Origin: Cryobacterium flavum
Lineage (GTDB): Bacteria; Actinomycetota; Actinomycetes; Actinomycetales; Microbacteriaceae
Direction of reading: 5' to 3'
Assembly (NCBI RefSeq): GCF_900103805.1
Contig: NZ_FNIB01000007.1
Location: 233,795-297,794 of the forward strand
Length of the DNA: 64,000 nt
The translations under genes and the position numbers were made by a program. Below the pieces are notes generated by a model. That model was not told the DNA's origin. It ran no database searches and saw only the letters and a program-made list of their open reading frames with translations. Below, piece by piece: positions 44,997-54,380 of the stretch (positions are counted from its first letter, which is position 1; each line of letters opens with the position of its first letter).

Positions 44997-45844
44997 GTAA
45001 CGTGCTGTTTGACGCTCCCGGCCCCCGCGCACGCGTGCGCCACCGCTACATCGGGGTCTTGACCCTGATCGTTGTGCTCGGCATCTTCGGTTTCATCGTT
45101 TACCGCTTCATTGAGACCGACCAGTTCACCGCGCAAAAGTGGAACATCTTTACCCTTCCGTACGCGCAGGGCAAAATTGTAGAAGCCACGGTGGCCACGC
45201 TGAAGGCCTTCGGTCTCGCTGCCGTGCTCAGCCTGACGCTCGGCCTGCTCCTTTTGGTCGGCCGGGTATCGAAGCATAAATGGATCAGCGCGCCCACGTA
45301 CGTTTTCGTTGAATTGTTCCGAGCTGTTCCGCTGCTGATCCTCATCATGATCATGTACTACGGCCTTCCGCCGCTCGGCTACACGTTCGTCACACCGTTT
45401 ATCGCTGTCGTCACTGGGCTCACGCTCTACAACGGCTCCGTGCTGTCTGAGGTCTTTCGGGCCGGCATCGAATCGCTGCCCAAGGGTCAGGCCGAGGCTG
45501 CCTACGCGATCGGCATGACCAAGACCCAGGTCATGCGCATGATTCTGCTGCCGCAGGCCCTGCGTGCCATGGCGCCGGTTATCGTGTCGCAGCTCGTTGT
45601 CGTGCTCAAGGACACCGCCCTCGGCTTCATTGTCACCTACCAGGAGCTGTTGTACCTGGCCAAGATGTACGGCACCCAGTCGCAGATCGGGTCGCCCATC
45701 ATTCCATCGACCATCGTGGTCGCGGCCATTTACATCTCGCTCTGTCTGCTCCTTGCCGGCCTCGCCAAGTTCATCGAGGTGCGTACCAAGCGTGGTCCCG
45801 CAAAGAACATCAAGGCACAGGAACTGGTCAACGAGGCCGCTTAG
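44993..45844 (+). CDS. gluD: Amino acid ABC transporter permease
   Basis: The second permease, 283 residues, with a longer N-terminus before the first helix (about 22-42). The EAA loop is GQAEAAYAIGMTKTQVMRMI followed by LLPQALR. Together with GluC it forms the channel, with GluA as ATPase and GluB as binding lipoprotein. It is the last gene of the operon; a GC-rich hairpin follows and pheS begins with its own promoter. Confidence 0.92.
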   Translation: MSNVLFDAPGPRARVRHRYIGVLTLIVVLGIFGFIVYRFIETDQFTAQKWNIFTLPYAQGKIVEATVATLKAFGLAAVLSLTLGLLLLVGRVSKHKWISAPTYVFVELFRAVPLLILIMIMYYGLPPLGYTFVTPFIAVVTGLTLYNGSVLSEVFRAGIESLPKGQAEAAYAIGMTKTQVMRMILLPQALRAMAPVIVSQLVVVLKDTALGFIVTYQELLYLAKMYGTQSQIGSPIIPSTIVVAAIYISLCLLLAGLAKFIEVRTKRGPAKNIKAQELVNEAA

Positions 45845-45869
45845 CTCTCCGGTCGCGCGGCGCGCGGAT

Positions 45870-45897
45870 GCCCGCCCCGGCGCCGCCTCGGGCGGGC
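45870..45897 (+). terminator. GC-rich hairpin between gluD and pheS
   Basis: GCCCGCCC (45870-45877) pairs with GGGCGGGC (45890-45897) around 12 nt; additional outer GCGCG pairs are possible. It carries one CGGATGC word at its left edge. Confidence 0.6.
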
Positions 45898-45914
45898 CCG
45901 CGCGCAGTACGCAC

Positions 45915-45920
45915 TAAACT
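45915..45920 (+). promoter_or_regulatory. -10 hexamer TAAACT before pheS
   Basis: TAAACT ends 8 nt before the GTG at 45929 and no ribosome site lies between them. It favours GTG 45929 over the in-frame TTG at 45920, which lies inside the hexamer. Confidence 0.5.
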
Positions 45921-45928
45921 TGGGCCTT

Positions 45929-47026
45929 GTGTCTGTTCCCAGCGTTCCCCCAGAGCCCACCACACCAGTAGATCCACCAGCATCTGAACCAGCTGCGCCG
46001 TTGATCTCCAACGCCGCCGTCAACGCCGCGGTTGACGCCGCACTGGCCGCCATCGCCGAAGCCGTTACGACCGCCGCGCTCAAGCTCGTACGCAGCGAGC
46101 ACGCAGGGGAGTCCTCTCCGCTGTCGAAGCTCAATGCCCTCATGCGCAGCGTGCCCGGCAACCAGAAAGCCGCTGCCGGCAAGCTCGTCGGCCAGGCCCG
46201 CGGCGCCGTCACCAAAGCGCTGACCGCTCGCGAAGACGAGATCGGCACGGCGGAAGCAGCCGCCCGGCTCCTGGCTGAAACGGTGGACGTGACCGCAGCA
46301 GCATCCGCTTGGAAAGCCGGGGCGCGGCATCCCACGTCGCTCCTCATGGAACGGGCCGCCGACGTGTTCGTGGCCATGGGCTGGGAAGTCGCCGAAGGGC
46401 CGGAGCTCGAGAGCGAATGGTTCAACTTCGACGGCCTCAACTTCGATGAGGACCACCCGGCCCGCGCCATGCAGGACACTTTCTTCGTCGAACCGACGGA
46501 TGCCCACCTCGTTTTGCGCACGCAGACCTCGCCGGTGCAGCTGCGCGCGTTGCTCAGCCGCGAACTGCCCGTCTACGTGGTCGCGCCCGGACGCGTGTTT
46601 CGCACCGACGAGCTCGACGCCACCCACACGCCGGTGTTCCACCAGATCGAGGGCATCGCCATCGACAAGGGCCTCACCATGGCCAACCTGCGCGGCACGC
46701 TCGACCACTTCGTGCAGGCCTTGTTCGGCCCGGAGGCCAAGGTGCGGCTGCGCCCCAACTATTTCCCCTTCACCGAACCGAGCGCGGAGCTCGACGTCTG
46801 GCACCCCACCTTCAAGGACGGCGCACGCTGGATCGAGTGGGGCGGCTGCGGCATGGTGCACGCCAACGTGCTGCGCTCGGCTGGGATCGACCCCGAGGTG
46901 TACTCCGGGTTTGCGTTCGGCGTGGGTGTAGAACGAGCTGTGATGTTTAGAAATGACGTAAAGGACATGCACGACATGGTCGAGGGCGATATCCGGTTCA
47001 GCCAGCAGTTCGGAATGAACCTCTAA
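45929..47026 (+). CDS. pheS: Phenylalanyl-tRNA synthetase alpha subunit
   Basis: A 365-residue catalytic subunit of PheRS. A helical coiled-coil arm (about 15-100) is followed by the class II core: motif 2-type DEDHPARAMQDTFFV, RVFRTDELDATHTPVFHQIE and motif 3 GFAFGVGVERAVMF. GTG 45929 is preferred because of the -10 hexamer just upstream. Its stop shares one base with the pheT start (TAATG), so the two subunits are translated together. Confidence 0.96.
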   Translation: MSVPSVPPEPTTPVDPPASEPAAPLISNAAVNAAVDAALAAIAEAVTTAALKLVRSEHAGESSPLSKLNALMRSVPGNQKAAAGKLVGQARGAVTKALTAREDEIGTAEAAARLLAETVDVTAAASAWKAGARHPTSLLMERAADVFVAMGWEVAEGPELESEWFNFDGLNFDEDHPARAMQDTFFVEPTDAHLVLRTQTSPVQLRALLSRELPVYVVAPGRVFRTDELDATHTPVFHQIEGIAIDKGLTMANLRGTLDHFVQALFGPEAKVRLRPNYFPFTEPSAELDVWHPTFKDGARWIEWGGCGMVHANVLRSAGIDPEVYSGFAFGVGVERAVMFRNDVKDMHDMVEGDIRFSQQFGMNL

Positions 47027-49686
47027 TGCGCGTACCACTGAGCTGGCTCGGCGAATACGTCGACCTCGCGCCCGGCACCACGCCGGAAGACGTCCATGCT
47101 GCCCTCGTGAGCGTCGGCCTCGAAGAGGAAGATATTCACCGAATCGCGGTCTCCGGCCCGATCGTGGTCGGCGAAGTACTCGAATTCGTCGGCGAAGAGC
47201 AGACCAACGGCAAGACCATCAACTGGTGCCAGGTGCGGGTTGCCCCCGACGGTGAACTCGCCGCTGACGGCGGCCCAGCCGTGCACGGCATCATCTGTGG
47301 CGCCCACAACTTCGCCGTCGGCGACAAGGTCGTCGTGACCCTGCCCGGCGCCTCGCTGCCCGGCCCATTTCCGATCGCGGCCCGCAAGACCTACGGCCAC
47401 GTCTCCGACGGCATGATCGCGTCGGCCCGTGAACTCGGCCTCGGCGACGAGCACGACGGCATTCTGCTGCTGAAGAACCTCGGCATCGACGCCCCGGTGG
47501 GAACGGATGCTATTCCCCTGCTCGGCCTGGATGACAGCGCCGTCGAAATCAACGTCACCCCCGACCGCGGCTACGCTTTCTCCATTCGCGGCGTCGCCCG
47601 CGAATACTCGCACGCCACCGGCGTGGCGTTTCGCGACCCTGCCCTCGCTCTCACCGTCGTGGCCCCGGTCACCCGCTTCCCGGTCACCATCGACGATCAG
47701 GCTCCGATTCGGGACCGGATCGGCTCTACCGTCTTCGTGACCCGCGTTGTGCGCGGCGTCGACCCGACCCGGCCGACTCCGGCCTGGATGATCGCCCGGC
47801 TGGGGCTGGTCGGCATCCGTTCCATTTCCCTCGTGGTCGACGTGACCAACTACGTGATGTTCGAGCTCGGCCAGCCGCTGCACGGCTACGACCTCGACAA
47901 GTTGGCCGGCGGCATCATCGTGCGTCGCGCGACCGCCGGTGAGAAATTTACAACGCTCGACGCAGTCAGCCGCACGCTCAACGTCGAAGATCTGCTGATC
48001 ACCGACGAATCCGGGCCGATTGGCTTGGCCGGCGTGATGGGCGGGGCGAGCACCGAGATCACCTCGACGACCGTCAACGTACTCGTCGAGGCCGCCAACT
48101 TCGACCCGGTGTCGATCGCGCGCTCGGCCCGCCGTCACAAGCTGCCGAGCGAGGCGAGCAAACGGTTCGAACGCGGCGTCGACCCCCGCGTGGCCGCCGT
48201 TGCCGCCGCCCGCGTCGTACAGCTGCTCGTGGACCTCGCCGGGGGAGTCGCCGACGACCTCGGCTCGGTCTACGACGTGGCACCGGCCCCCGAGCCGATT
48301 CTGCTGCCGACCGGGTTCGTGTCCGGCCTCATCGGCCTTGCCTACACCGGTGACGAAGTACGCGATGCCCTCGTTCAGATCGGCACCTCGCTGGTCGAGG
48401 CCGATGGTGACCTGCAGGTCACCCCGCCGAGCTGGCGCCCCGACCTCACCGACAAGTGGACGCTCGCCGAGGAAGTCGCCCGCATCGTCGGCTACGACCG
48501 CATTCCCTCCGTGCTGCCCGTCGCGCCGCCCGGCCGCGGCCTGACTCGCACGCAGACACTGCGCCGCACGGTCGCGCAGACCCTCGCGGCCACCGGTCAC
48601 ACCGAGGTTTTGACCTATCCGTTCGTGTCGGAAGCGGCGAACAACCTGTTTGGCGTGGCCGTTGCGCCCGCCGCTGCTTCGGTTGTTACTGTGCCAGCTG
48701 GCGAAGCGGATGCTGACGCCGGCGTTACCGACGCGGGTGCGGCATCCGCTCTGGCGGGTTCGGTTTCGGTGCCCGTTTCGGTGCCGCAGATGAAGGTCGC
48801 CAACCCGCTTGACGGGGAGGCGCCGTTCCTGCGCACCACGATGCTGCCGGGCCTGCTGCAGATCGCACACCGCAACCGCTCGCGCGGCCTCGTGGATCTC
48901 GCCATCTACGAGCAGGGACTGGTTTTTCGGCCCGAACCCGGAGTGACCTATGGCACGCCCGTGCTTCCGGCTGGGGGAGAGCGCCCGAGCGCTGAGGTGG
49001 AGGCGGTCCTCTTCGCGGGAATCGTTCCGCAGCCGCTACTGGTCGGCTTCGTTCTCGTCGGCAACGACGTGCGGCACCAGCCGAACCAGCCCGCCGTTGC
49101 TGCCGGCTGGCAGTCGGCGCTGGCCGCCGTGCAGCAGGTGGCTCTGGCTACCGGGGTTCGCATCGAGGTGCGCCAGGGCCTGCACCCGGCGATGCACCCC
49201 GGCCGCACGGCCGAGCTGTTCGTGACCGTGCCCGGCGCTGCGACTGCCGCGGCTTCGACGGTGTCGGTCGGATTCGCCGGCGAGCTGCTTCCCACAGTCG
49301 CCGACGATTACGACCTGCCCGCAGTCGTCGCTGTCGCCGAGATCAACTTGGGACTCGTCTTCGGGCAGTCCGACGGGGATCTCACGGTCACGCCCATTGG
49401 CACGATGCCCGCCGCCACGCAGGACCTCTCGCTCGTCGTCGCGGCCTCCGTACCGGCTGCGGCCCTGCGCTCGGCCGTCGCCGAGGGGGCCGGTGGGCTG
49501 CTCGAGAGCATCGTGTTGGTCGACGACTACCGGGGTGCCGGTGTTGAACCCGGCCACAAGTCGCTCACCTTCGCGCTTCGTTTTCGCGGCGAGGAGCGCA
49601 CGCTGACCGCCGCCGAGGCGAGCGCCGCCCGTCTGGCCGGCGTGGCCCTGGCCGCCGACCGGTTCGGGGCCACCCTGCGCGAATAG
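47026..49686 (+). CDS. pheT: Phenylalanyl-tRNA synthetase beta subunit
   Basis: An 886-residue subunit with an N-terminal tRNA-binding domain (about 40-150, VVGEVLEFV), B3/B4 editing domain (from about 210), B5 and the C-terminal anticodon-binding FDX-ACB domain (PAATQDLSLVV onward). It is about 40 residues longer than usual. The surplus is a low-complexity Ala/Val-rich stretch around residues 545-590 (VPAGEADADAGVTDAGAAS and neighbours), between FVSEAANNLFGV and KVANPLDGEAPFLRTT. The DNA of this stretch holds an inverted pair of AGCGGATGC. The enzyme is essential, so the insert must be tolerated. Confidence 0.95.
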   Translation: MRVPLSWLGEYVDLAPGTTPEDVHAALVSVGLEEEDIHRIAVSGPIVVGEVLEFVGEEQTNGKTINWCQVRVAPDGELAADGGPAVHGIICGAHNFAVGDKVVVTLPGASLPGPFPIAARKTYGHVSDGMIASARELGLGDEHDGILLLKNLGIDAPVGTDAIPLLGLDDSAVEINVTPDRGYAFSIRGVAREYSHATGVAFRDPALALTVVAPVTRFPVTIDDQAPIRDRIGSTVFVTRVVRGVDPTRPTPAWMIARLGLVGIRSISLVVDVTNYVMFELGQPLHGYDLDKLAGGIIVRRATAGEKFTTLDAVSRTLNVEDLLITDESGPIGLAGVMGGASTEITSTTVNVLVEAANFDPVSIARSARRHKLPSEASKRFERGVDPRVAAVAAARVVQLLVDLAGGVADDLGSVYDVAPAPEPILLPTGFVSGLIGLAYTGDEVRDALVQIGTSLVEADGDLQVTPPSWRPDLTDKWTLAEEVARIVGYDRIPSVLPVAPPGRGLTRTQTLRRTVAQTLAATGHTEVLTYPFVSEAANNLFGVAVAPAAASVVTVPAGEADADAGVTDAGAASALAGSVSVPVSVPQMKVANPLDGEAPFLRTTMLPGLLQIAHRNRSRGLVDLAIYEQGLVFRPEPGVTYGTPVLPAGGERPSAEVEAVLFAGIVPQPLLVGFVLVGNDVRHQPNQPAVAAGWQSALAAVQQVALATGVRIEVRQGLHPAMHPGRTAELFVTVPGAATAAASTVSVGFAGELLPTVADDYDLPAVVAVAEINLGLVFGQSDGDLTVTPIGTMPAATQDLSLVVAASVPAAALRSAVAEGAGGLLESIVLVDDYRGAGVEPGHKSLTFALRFRGEERTLTAAEASAARLAGVALAADRFGATLRE

Positions 49687-49724
49687 CGCTGGTGCCTGCG
49701 CGTGTGCCTGTGCCGCCCGCGGGC

Positions 49725-49772
49725 AGCGGATGCCGCGAGTCGCCCTAACGGGGCCGGCTGCGCGGCATCCGC
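49725..49772 (+). terminator. Terminator of pheST made of an inverted GCGGATGC pair
   Basis: GCGGATGCCGCG (49726-49737) is exactly complementary to CGCGGCATCCGC (49761-49772), 12 pairs with a 23-nt loop. No U-tract. It lies 39 nt after the pheT stop. Confidence 0.7.
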
Positions 49773-49774
49773 CT

Positions 49775-49844
49775 CTCGTGGCACGTGTTTGAGAAGTTGG
49801 CACTGGTTTGAACACGTGCGGGCTTCCCCAACGAGTGCCACGAG
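49775..49844 (+). repeat. 70-bp palindromic repeat, copy 1
   Basis: The element begins CTCGTGGCAC and ends with its exact complement GTGCCACGAG; a second inner pair is CACGTG near each side. Copy 2 at 50989-51058 has the same length and orientation and agrees at 61 of 70 positions by my alignment. The two copies flank the pseudogene at 49874-50889. Confidence 0.85.
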
Positions 49845-49873
49845 CCCTCTCGTGAGTCAGGCGCGTGCCGTCG

Positions 49874-50889
49874 TCACCTGTCGCGTCTTGTGGGCGCTCG
49901 CGGCACACCCTTGTCCATCAGGAAGCGATAAAACGCCTGCGGCGAGAGCGCGAGCTTCCATCCCCACCGGTCGAAGCTGTTGACCTCCGGCCGTAGAACG
50001 CTCTCCCGGTCCTTTTCGTCGACGACAACCTGTACGGTGTCGCGACCGGCCATAACTGCCGCACGGGTGTACTTGATGTGGCCATCGAACTCGCCGATCT
50101 TGCGCACCCCTCGCCAGAAGTAGTCCACGTAGCAGGTGCGCCCGCCCACGTCGAAACGCACTTGCAATTCGGGAATCTCGAAGCCCAATTCCTCGAACCG
50201 CACGCGCCCGAGCGACTCGCCGGGGTTAGCTGAGAGCCCATCGGCAAATGCGATGGCCCTCTCGGCCGCCCGGTGCCCATTTCTCGGCTGCACCCCATCC
50301 AGCTCGGTCAGTAGCGTTGCATGAGTGATCGGTGGTGCCCCAACACTCCCGGACCGTTGGGCGGCGGCCATCCGGGCTGCTTCACAATGTAGAACGTGGT
50401 CGATCATCGTGACTCCGACTAGAAAGCTCGACGTCGCGGCCACATCGATCAGAGTGCGCGACAGGCTCGTTACTCGGATGCCGTCGATGATCACGGGGAT
50501 GGGTCGACCGGCCCTCGGTGAGTCGTGAGGAGCCTCGAGCTGCTGCCACCGGCGGTGTCGGGATCGATGGCATGCACGCCCTGGGGCCACTGGCCAATCA
50601 GCGGCAGTCCGTGCAGTGCGGCGGCGGAATGGTGCGAATACATCAAGTCACGTTTGGCCTGGGCCGCTGTCGCCCGAACGAGGAGGCGGTATCGACCATC
50701 TGCACCGATCTCCTCCCAGCGCGGGCCGAGGACATACCACCCCCGTCGCACCCCCCGTCGCACCCGCACGAGCTCGCCGCGTTTGAGAAGTGAATCCACG
50801 GCATGGGAGTTCATGCCCGAGGCGCGCAGTGCCTCCGCCGGGATCAGACCATCGTGCAGGGCCTCACAGGTCTCAAAGATCTCGCGCAT
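49874..50889 (-). pseudogene. AbiEi-like/DUF559-type protein gene with a one-base frameshift
   Basis: Two overlapping minus frames join into one protein of about 338 residues. The first part (MREIFETCEALHDGLIPAEA onward, 50889 to about 50504) has the helical N-terminus of AbiEi-antitoxin-like proteins. The second (VIIDGIRVTSLSRTLIDVAA onward) has a DUF559/Vsr-like end with VRFDVGGRTCYVDYFW and IGEFDGHIKYTR. The join needs one extra C in the run at 50501-50503: then the frame reads VDPIPVIIDG. Without it translation stops at 50491. It could be a true loss or a sequencing error in a homopolymer. No AbiEii-like toxin partner is near. Confidence 0.7.
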
Positions 50890-50988
50890 GTGGCCAGTGT
50901 GCCGCGGGCACGAGGGTGAGCCGTGACCTGGAGACGACCTGTGGAGTATTCGTGCCAAGGGGTGATGTGCAGGAGGTGCATCCGTTCC

Positions 50989-51058
50989 TCGTGGCACGTG
51001 TTGGGGAACGTGGCACTGGTTTGAACACGTGCGAGCTTCCTCAACACGGGCCACGAGC
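50989..51058 (+). repeat. 70-bp palindromic repeat, copy 2
   Basis: Second copy of the element at 49775-49844, same orientation. Its right end is less symmetrical (GGGCCACGAG instead of GTGCCACGAG) and runs into three short tandem units. It lies between the pseudogene start and argC. Confidence 0.85.
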
Positions 51059-51104
51059 CGGGCGGGTGCCACGAGCCGACCGGGTGCCACGAGCCGTGCG
51101 CGGT
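51051..51104 (+). repeat. Three tandem 18-bp units
   Basis: Units at 51051, 51069 and 51087 each begin GCCACGAGCCG and have a more variable last seven bases. They repeat the terminal GCCACGAG of the adjacent palindromic element, suggesting slippage at its end. The remaining sequence of the 310-nt gap 50890-51199 shows no gene. Confidence 0.7.
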
Positions 51105-51187
51105 GGGGTGCGGCGCAGCAAGCGGATGCGCCCCGACCCGCGCATGACGCCGCGCCCGGCGCGGAAACGGGGCCGCCAGGGCCGCGC

Positions 51188-51193
51188 TAGGTT
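51188..51193 (+). promoter_or_regulatory. -10 hexamer TAGGTT before argC
   Basis: TAGGTT ends 6 nt before the argC ATG at 51200 with no ribosome site, so the arginine operon probably begins with a leaderless start. I see no clear ARG-box palindrome next to it. Confidence 0.55.
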
Positions 51194-51199
51194 TAACAC

Positions 51200-52285
51200 A
51201 TGGTTTTTTCGGTGGCAGTGGCGGGCGCGAGCGGGTATGCGGGCGGCGAACTGCTGCGGCTGCTCGCCGGACACCCCGAATTCGAGGTGCGCACGGTCAC
51301 CGCGCACAGCAACGCCGGGCAGCGCTTGATCGACGTTCAACCCTCGCTGCGTTCCCTGGCCCACCTCACCCTGGTCGACACGACGCCGCAGAATCTCAGC
51401 GGCCACGACGTCGTCTTCGTCGCCCTGCCTCATGGCAAGTCCGGCGAGATCACCGCGCACCTCCCCGCCGAAACCCTCGTGGTGGACTGCGGCGCCGACC
51501 ACCGCCTGGTGAATTCCGACGACTGGGCGGCCTTCTATGGCGGCGACTACTTTGGCGCCTGGACCTATGGTGTCCCGGAGTTGCCCATCGGCGCCGGCAA
51601 ACAGCGCGACCGGCTCGTCGGCGCTCGCCGCATCGCCGCTCCCGGCTGCAACGCCAGCACCGTCGCCCTCGCCCTGGCCCCCGGAATCCACGCGGGCGTG
51701 ATCGAAGCGCAGGACCTCGTGGCCGTGCTCGCCGTCGGCCCGAGCGGCGCCGGCAAGAGCCTTAAGCTGCCGAACCTCGCGGCCGAGATCCTGGGTTCAG
51801 CTAACCCGTACGCGGTCGGCGGCACGCACCGGCACATTCCGGAGATCGTGCAGTCGCTGCGCTGGGCCGCGGCGGCGGGCCCCGCCGACCCGACCAGCGC
51901 AGCATGCGCTTCGTCCCCCGACGCCACCATCTCTTTCACCCCGGTGATCGTGCCGATGTCCCGCGGAATCCTCGCCACGGCGACCGCTCGACTCGTGCCG
52001 GGAACGAGCGCCGCCGCCGTGCGCGCCGCCTGGGAGGACGCCTACGCCGACGAACCGTTCGTGCACCTGTTGCCCGACGGACATTTTCCGCGCACGGCCG
52101 ACGTACTCGGCGCCAACACCGCACTGATCGGACTGGCCGTCGACGAAGCAGCCGGCCGGGTCGTCACCATCACCGCGATCGACAATCTCGTCAAGGGCAC
52201 CGCCGGCGCTGCCATCCAATCCGCCAATATTGCCCTCGGTCTGACCGAAACACTCGGTTTGACCATGAATGGAGTTGCTCCGTGA
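51200..52285 (+). CDS. argC: N-acetyl-gamma-glutamyl-phosphate reductase
   Basis: A 361-residue NADPH enzyme for the third step of arginine synthesis. The Rossmann motif is [20 protein letters not shown] and the catalytic Cys is in [19 protein letters not shown] with the second substrate-binding region follows. It is the first gene of the block argC-J-B-D-F and overlaps argJ by four bases (GTGA). Confidence 0.97.
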   Translation: MVFSVAVAGASGYAGGELLRLLAGHPEFEVRTVTAHSNAGQRLIDVQPSLRSLAHLTLVDTTPQNLSGHDVVFVALPHGKSGEITAHLPAETLVVDCGADHRLVNSDDWAAFYGGDYFGAWTYGVPELPIGAGKQRDRLVGARRIAAPGCNASTVALALAPGIHAGVIEAQDLVAVLAVGPSGAGKSLKLPNLAAEILGSANPYAVGGTHRHIPEIVQSLRWAAAAGPADPTSAACASSPDATISFTPVIVPMSRGILATATARLVPGTSAAAVRAAWEDAYADEPFVHLLPDGHFPRTADVLGANTALIGLAVDEAAGRVVTITAIDNLVKGTAGAAIQSANIALGLTETLGLTMNGVAP

Positions 52286-53463
52286 GTGTTACCCTTCCCG
52301 CCGGTTTTGCTGCCGCCGGCGTCACTGCCGGCCTGAAGAAGTCCGGTGGGCTCGACCTCGCCCTCGTGCAGAACCTCGGCCCGCTGCAGAACGCCGCGAC
52401 CGTGTTCACGAGCAACCGCTGCCAGGCCAACCCCGTCATCTGGAGCACCCAAGTCATGAGCGATGGCCAGGTCAGCGCGATCGTGCTCAACTCCGGCGGG
52501 GCCAACTGCTACACCGGCAGCATCGGCTTTCAGACCACGCACGCCACCGCCGAAGCGGTCGCGAAGCGGCTCGACCTCTCCTCCGGCGACGTTCTGGTCT
52601 GCTCCACCGGCCTGATCGGCGAGCAGCTCAACCTCGACCTCGTCACCGCGGGCGTCTGGGACGCGACCCTCGCCATCAAAACGGATGCCGCCACCACCCC
52701 TGCCGCCGGCCTCCTGGCCGCGCAGGCCATCATGACCACCGACACCCGGCCGAAGCAGGCCGCGCACATTTCCCCGGCCGGCTGGAGCATCGGCGCCATG
52801 GCCAAGGGGGCCGGTATGCTCGCGCCCGGTCTGGCCACCATGCTCGTCGTCATCACGACCGACGCCGTGCTCGACTCGGCCGAGCTCGACACTGCGCTGC
52901 ACGCGGCCACGCGAGTGACCTTCAACCGCCTCGACTCGGACGGCTGCATGTCGACCAATGACACCGTGAGCCTGCTCTGCTCCGGGGCCAGCGGCGTTAG
53001 CGCCGACCTGGCCGAATTCACCGCAGCGCTCGTCGAGATCTGCCGCGACCTCACCCTTCAGCTGCAGGGCGACGCTGAGGGCGCCGCGCACGACGTGGCG
53101 ATCACTGTCACCAACGCGGTCTCCGAAGACGAAGCCGTCATAGTGGCCCGCGCCGTCTCCCGCAGCAACCTGTTCAAGTCGGCCATCTTCGGCAACGACC
53201 CGAACTGGGGCCGCGTGCTCGCCGCAGCCGGAACCGTCCCGGTCAAGGACGCCGCCTTCGACCCGTACGGCATCGACGTCGCCATCAACGGTGTGCAGGT
53301 GTGTACCGCGGGGGAGCCCGACCAGCCGCGCGACCTCGTCGACCTCACGAAGCGCTCGGTCACCGTGCTGATCGACCTCCACGCGGGGGACGAAACGGCC
53401 ACCCTGTGGACCAACGATCTCACCCACGACTACGTCGAAGAGAACAGCGCGTACTCGAGCTGA
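52282..53463 (+). CDS. argJ: Ornithine acetyltransferase / N-acetylglutamate synthase
   Basis: A 393-residue Ntn-type enzyme that recycles the acetyl group between N-acetylornithine and glutamate. It cleaves itself before the Thr of [10 protein letters not shown], preceded by [12 protein letters not shown], to give two chains. The GTG start at 52282 overlaps the argC stop; a longer open frame begins inside argC but is not the gene. argJ means the pathway runs in the cyclic (acetyl-recycling) form. Confidence 0.96.
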   Translation: MSVTLPAGFAAAGVTAGLKKSGGLDLALVQNLGPLQNAATVFTSNRCQANPVIWSTQVMSDGQVSAIVLNSGGANCYTGSIGFQTTHATAEAVAKRLDLSSGDVLVCSTGLIGEQLNLDLVTAGVWDATLAIKTDAATTPAAGLLAAQAIMTTDTRPKQAAHISPAGWSIGAMAKGAGMLAPGLATMLVVITTDAVLDSAELDTALHAATRVTFNRLDSDGCMSTNDTVSLLCSGASGVSADLAEFTAALVEICRDLTLQLQGDAEGAAHDVAITVTNAVSEDEAVIVARAVSRSNLFKSAIFGNDPNWGRVLAAAGTVPVKDAAFDPYGIDVAINGVQVCTAGEPDQPRDLVDLTKRSVTVLIDLHAGDETATLWTNDLTHDYVEENSAYSS

Positions 53464-53465
53464 CC

Positions 53466-54380
53466 ATGACCGAGACACCCATAACCAAGCCCGACGAGAC
53501 CAGCCAGGCCGAAGCATCCGTTAAAGCGGCAACGCTGATCGAAGCCTTGCCGTGGCTCAAACGCTTTCACGACCAGATCATCGTCGTGAAGTTCGGCGGT
53601 AATGCCATGGTGAGCGAAGACCTGCAGCGTGCCTTCGCCGAAGACATGGTCTACCTGCGCTACGCGGGCATCCGTCCGGTCGTCGTGCACGGCGGCGGCC
53701 CGCAGATTTCGGCCATGTTGAAACGCCTCGGCATCGAGAGCGAGTTTCGCGGCGGCTACCGGGTGACCACCCCAGAGGCGATGGACGTCGTGCGCATGGT
53801 GCTCACCGGCCAGATCAACCGCGACCTGGTCAGCCACATCAACCAGCACGGTCCGCTCGCCGCCGGGCTCAGCGGTGAGGACGCTGGTCTGTTTCGCGGA
53901 CGGCGTCGTGGCGTCGTCATCGACGGCGTCGAGGTCGACCTCGGACTCGTCGGTGACGTCGTCGGCGTCGACCCCGAAGCCGTGCTCGCGCAGCTCGCGG
54001 CCGGCCGCATTCCGGTGGTGTCATCGATCGCCCCAGACGCGGATGTCCCGGGTCAATCCCTGAACGTCAACGCCGACGCTGCTGCTGCCGCACTCGCGAT
54101 CGCCCTCGGCGCGGCCAAACTCGTGATTCTCACCGACGTTGCGGGGCTCTACCGCGACTGGCCGAACCGGGATTCGCTCGTATCGATCATCGACGTTCTC
54201 GAGCTGCGTGGCCTGCTGCCCGAGCTGGAATCGGGCATGATTCCCAAGATGACGGCCTGCCTCGACGCTGTCGACGGCGGAGTCGCCAAGGCCGCGATCA
54301 TCGACGGGCGAGTGCCGCACTCGATCCTGCTCGAAATTTTCACTGGAAGCGGCATTGGCACGGAGGTAATACCCGCATGA
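53466..54380 (+). CDS. argB: Acetylglutamate kinase
   Basis: A 304-residue amino acid kinase. [12 protein letters not shown] is the phosphate loop, [11 protein letters not shown] binds acetylglutamate and [20 protein letters not shown] with LTDVAGLY forms the nucleotide site. It has the extended N-terminal helix (about 15-30) seen in hexameric, arginine-inhibited enzymes, so feedback control by arginine is likely. Two bases separate it from argJ and it overlaps argD by four bases. Confidence 0.96.
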   Translation: MTETPITKPDETSQAEASVKAATLIEALPWLKRFHDQIIVVKFGGNAMVSEDLQRAFAEDMVYLRYAGIRPVVVHGGGPQISAMLKRLGIESEFRGGYRVTTPEAMDVVRMVLTGQINRDLVSHINQHGPLAAGLSGEDAGLFRGRRRGVVIDGVEVDLGLVGDVVGVDPEAVLAQLAAGRIPVVSSIAPDADVPGQSLNVNADAAAAALAIALGAAKLVILTDVAGLYRDWPNRDSLVSIIDVLELRGLLPELESGMIPKMTACLDAVDGGVAKAAIIDGRVPHSILLEIFTGSGIGTEVIPA

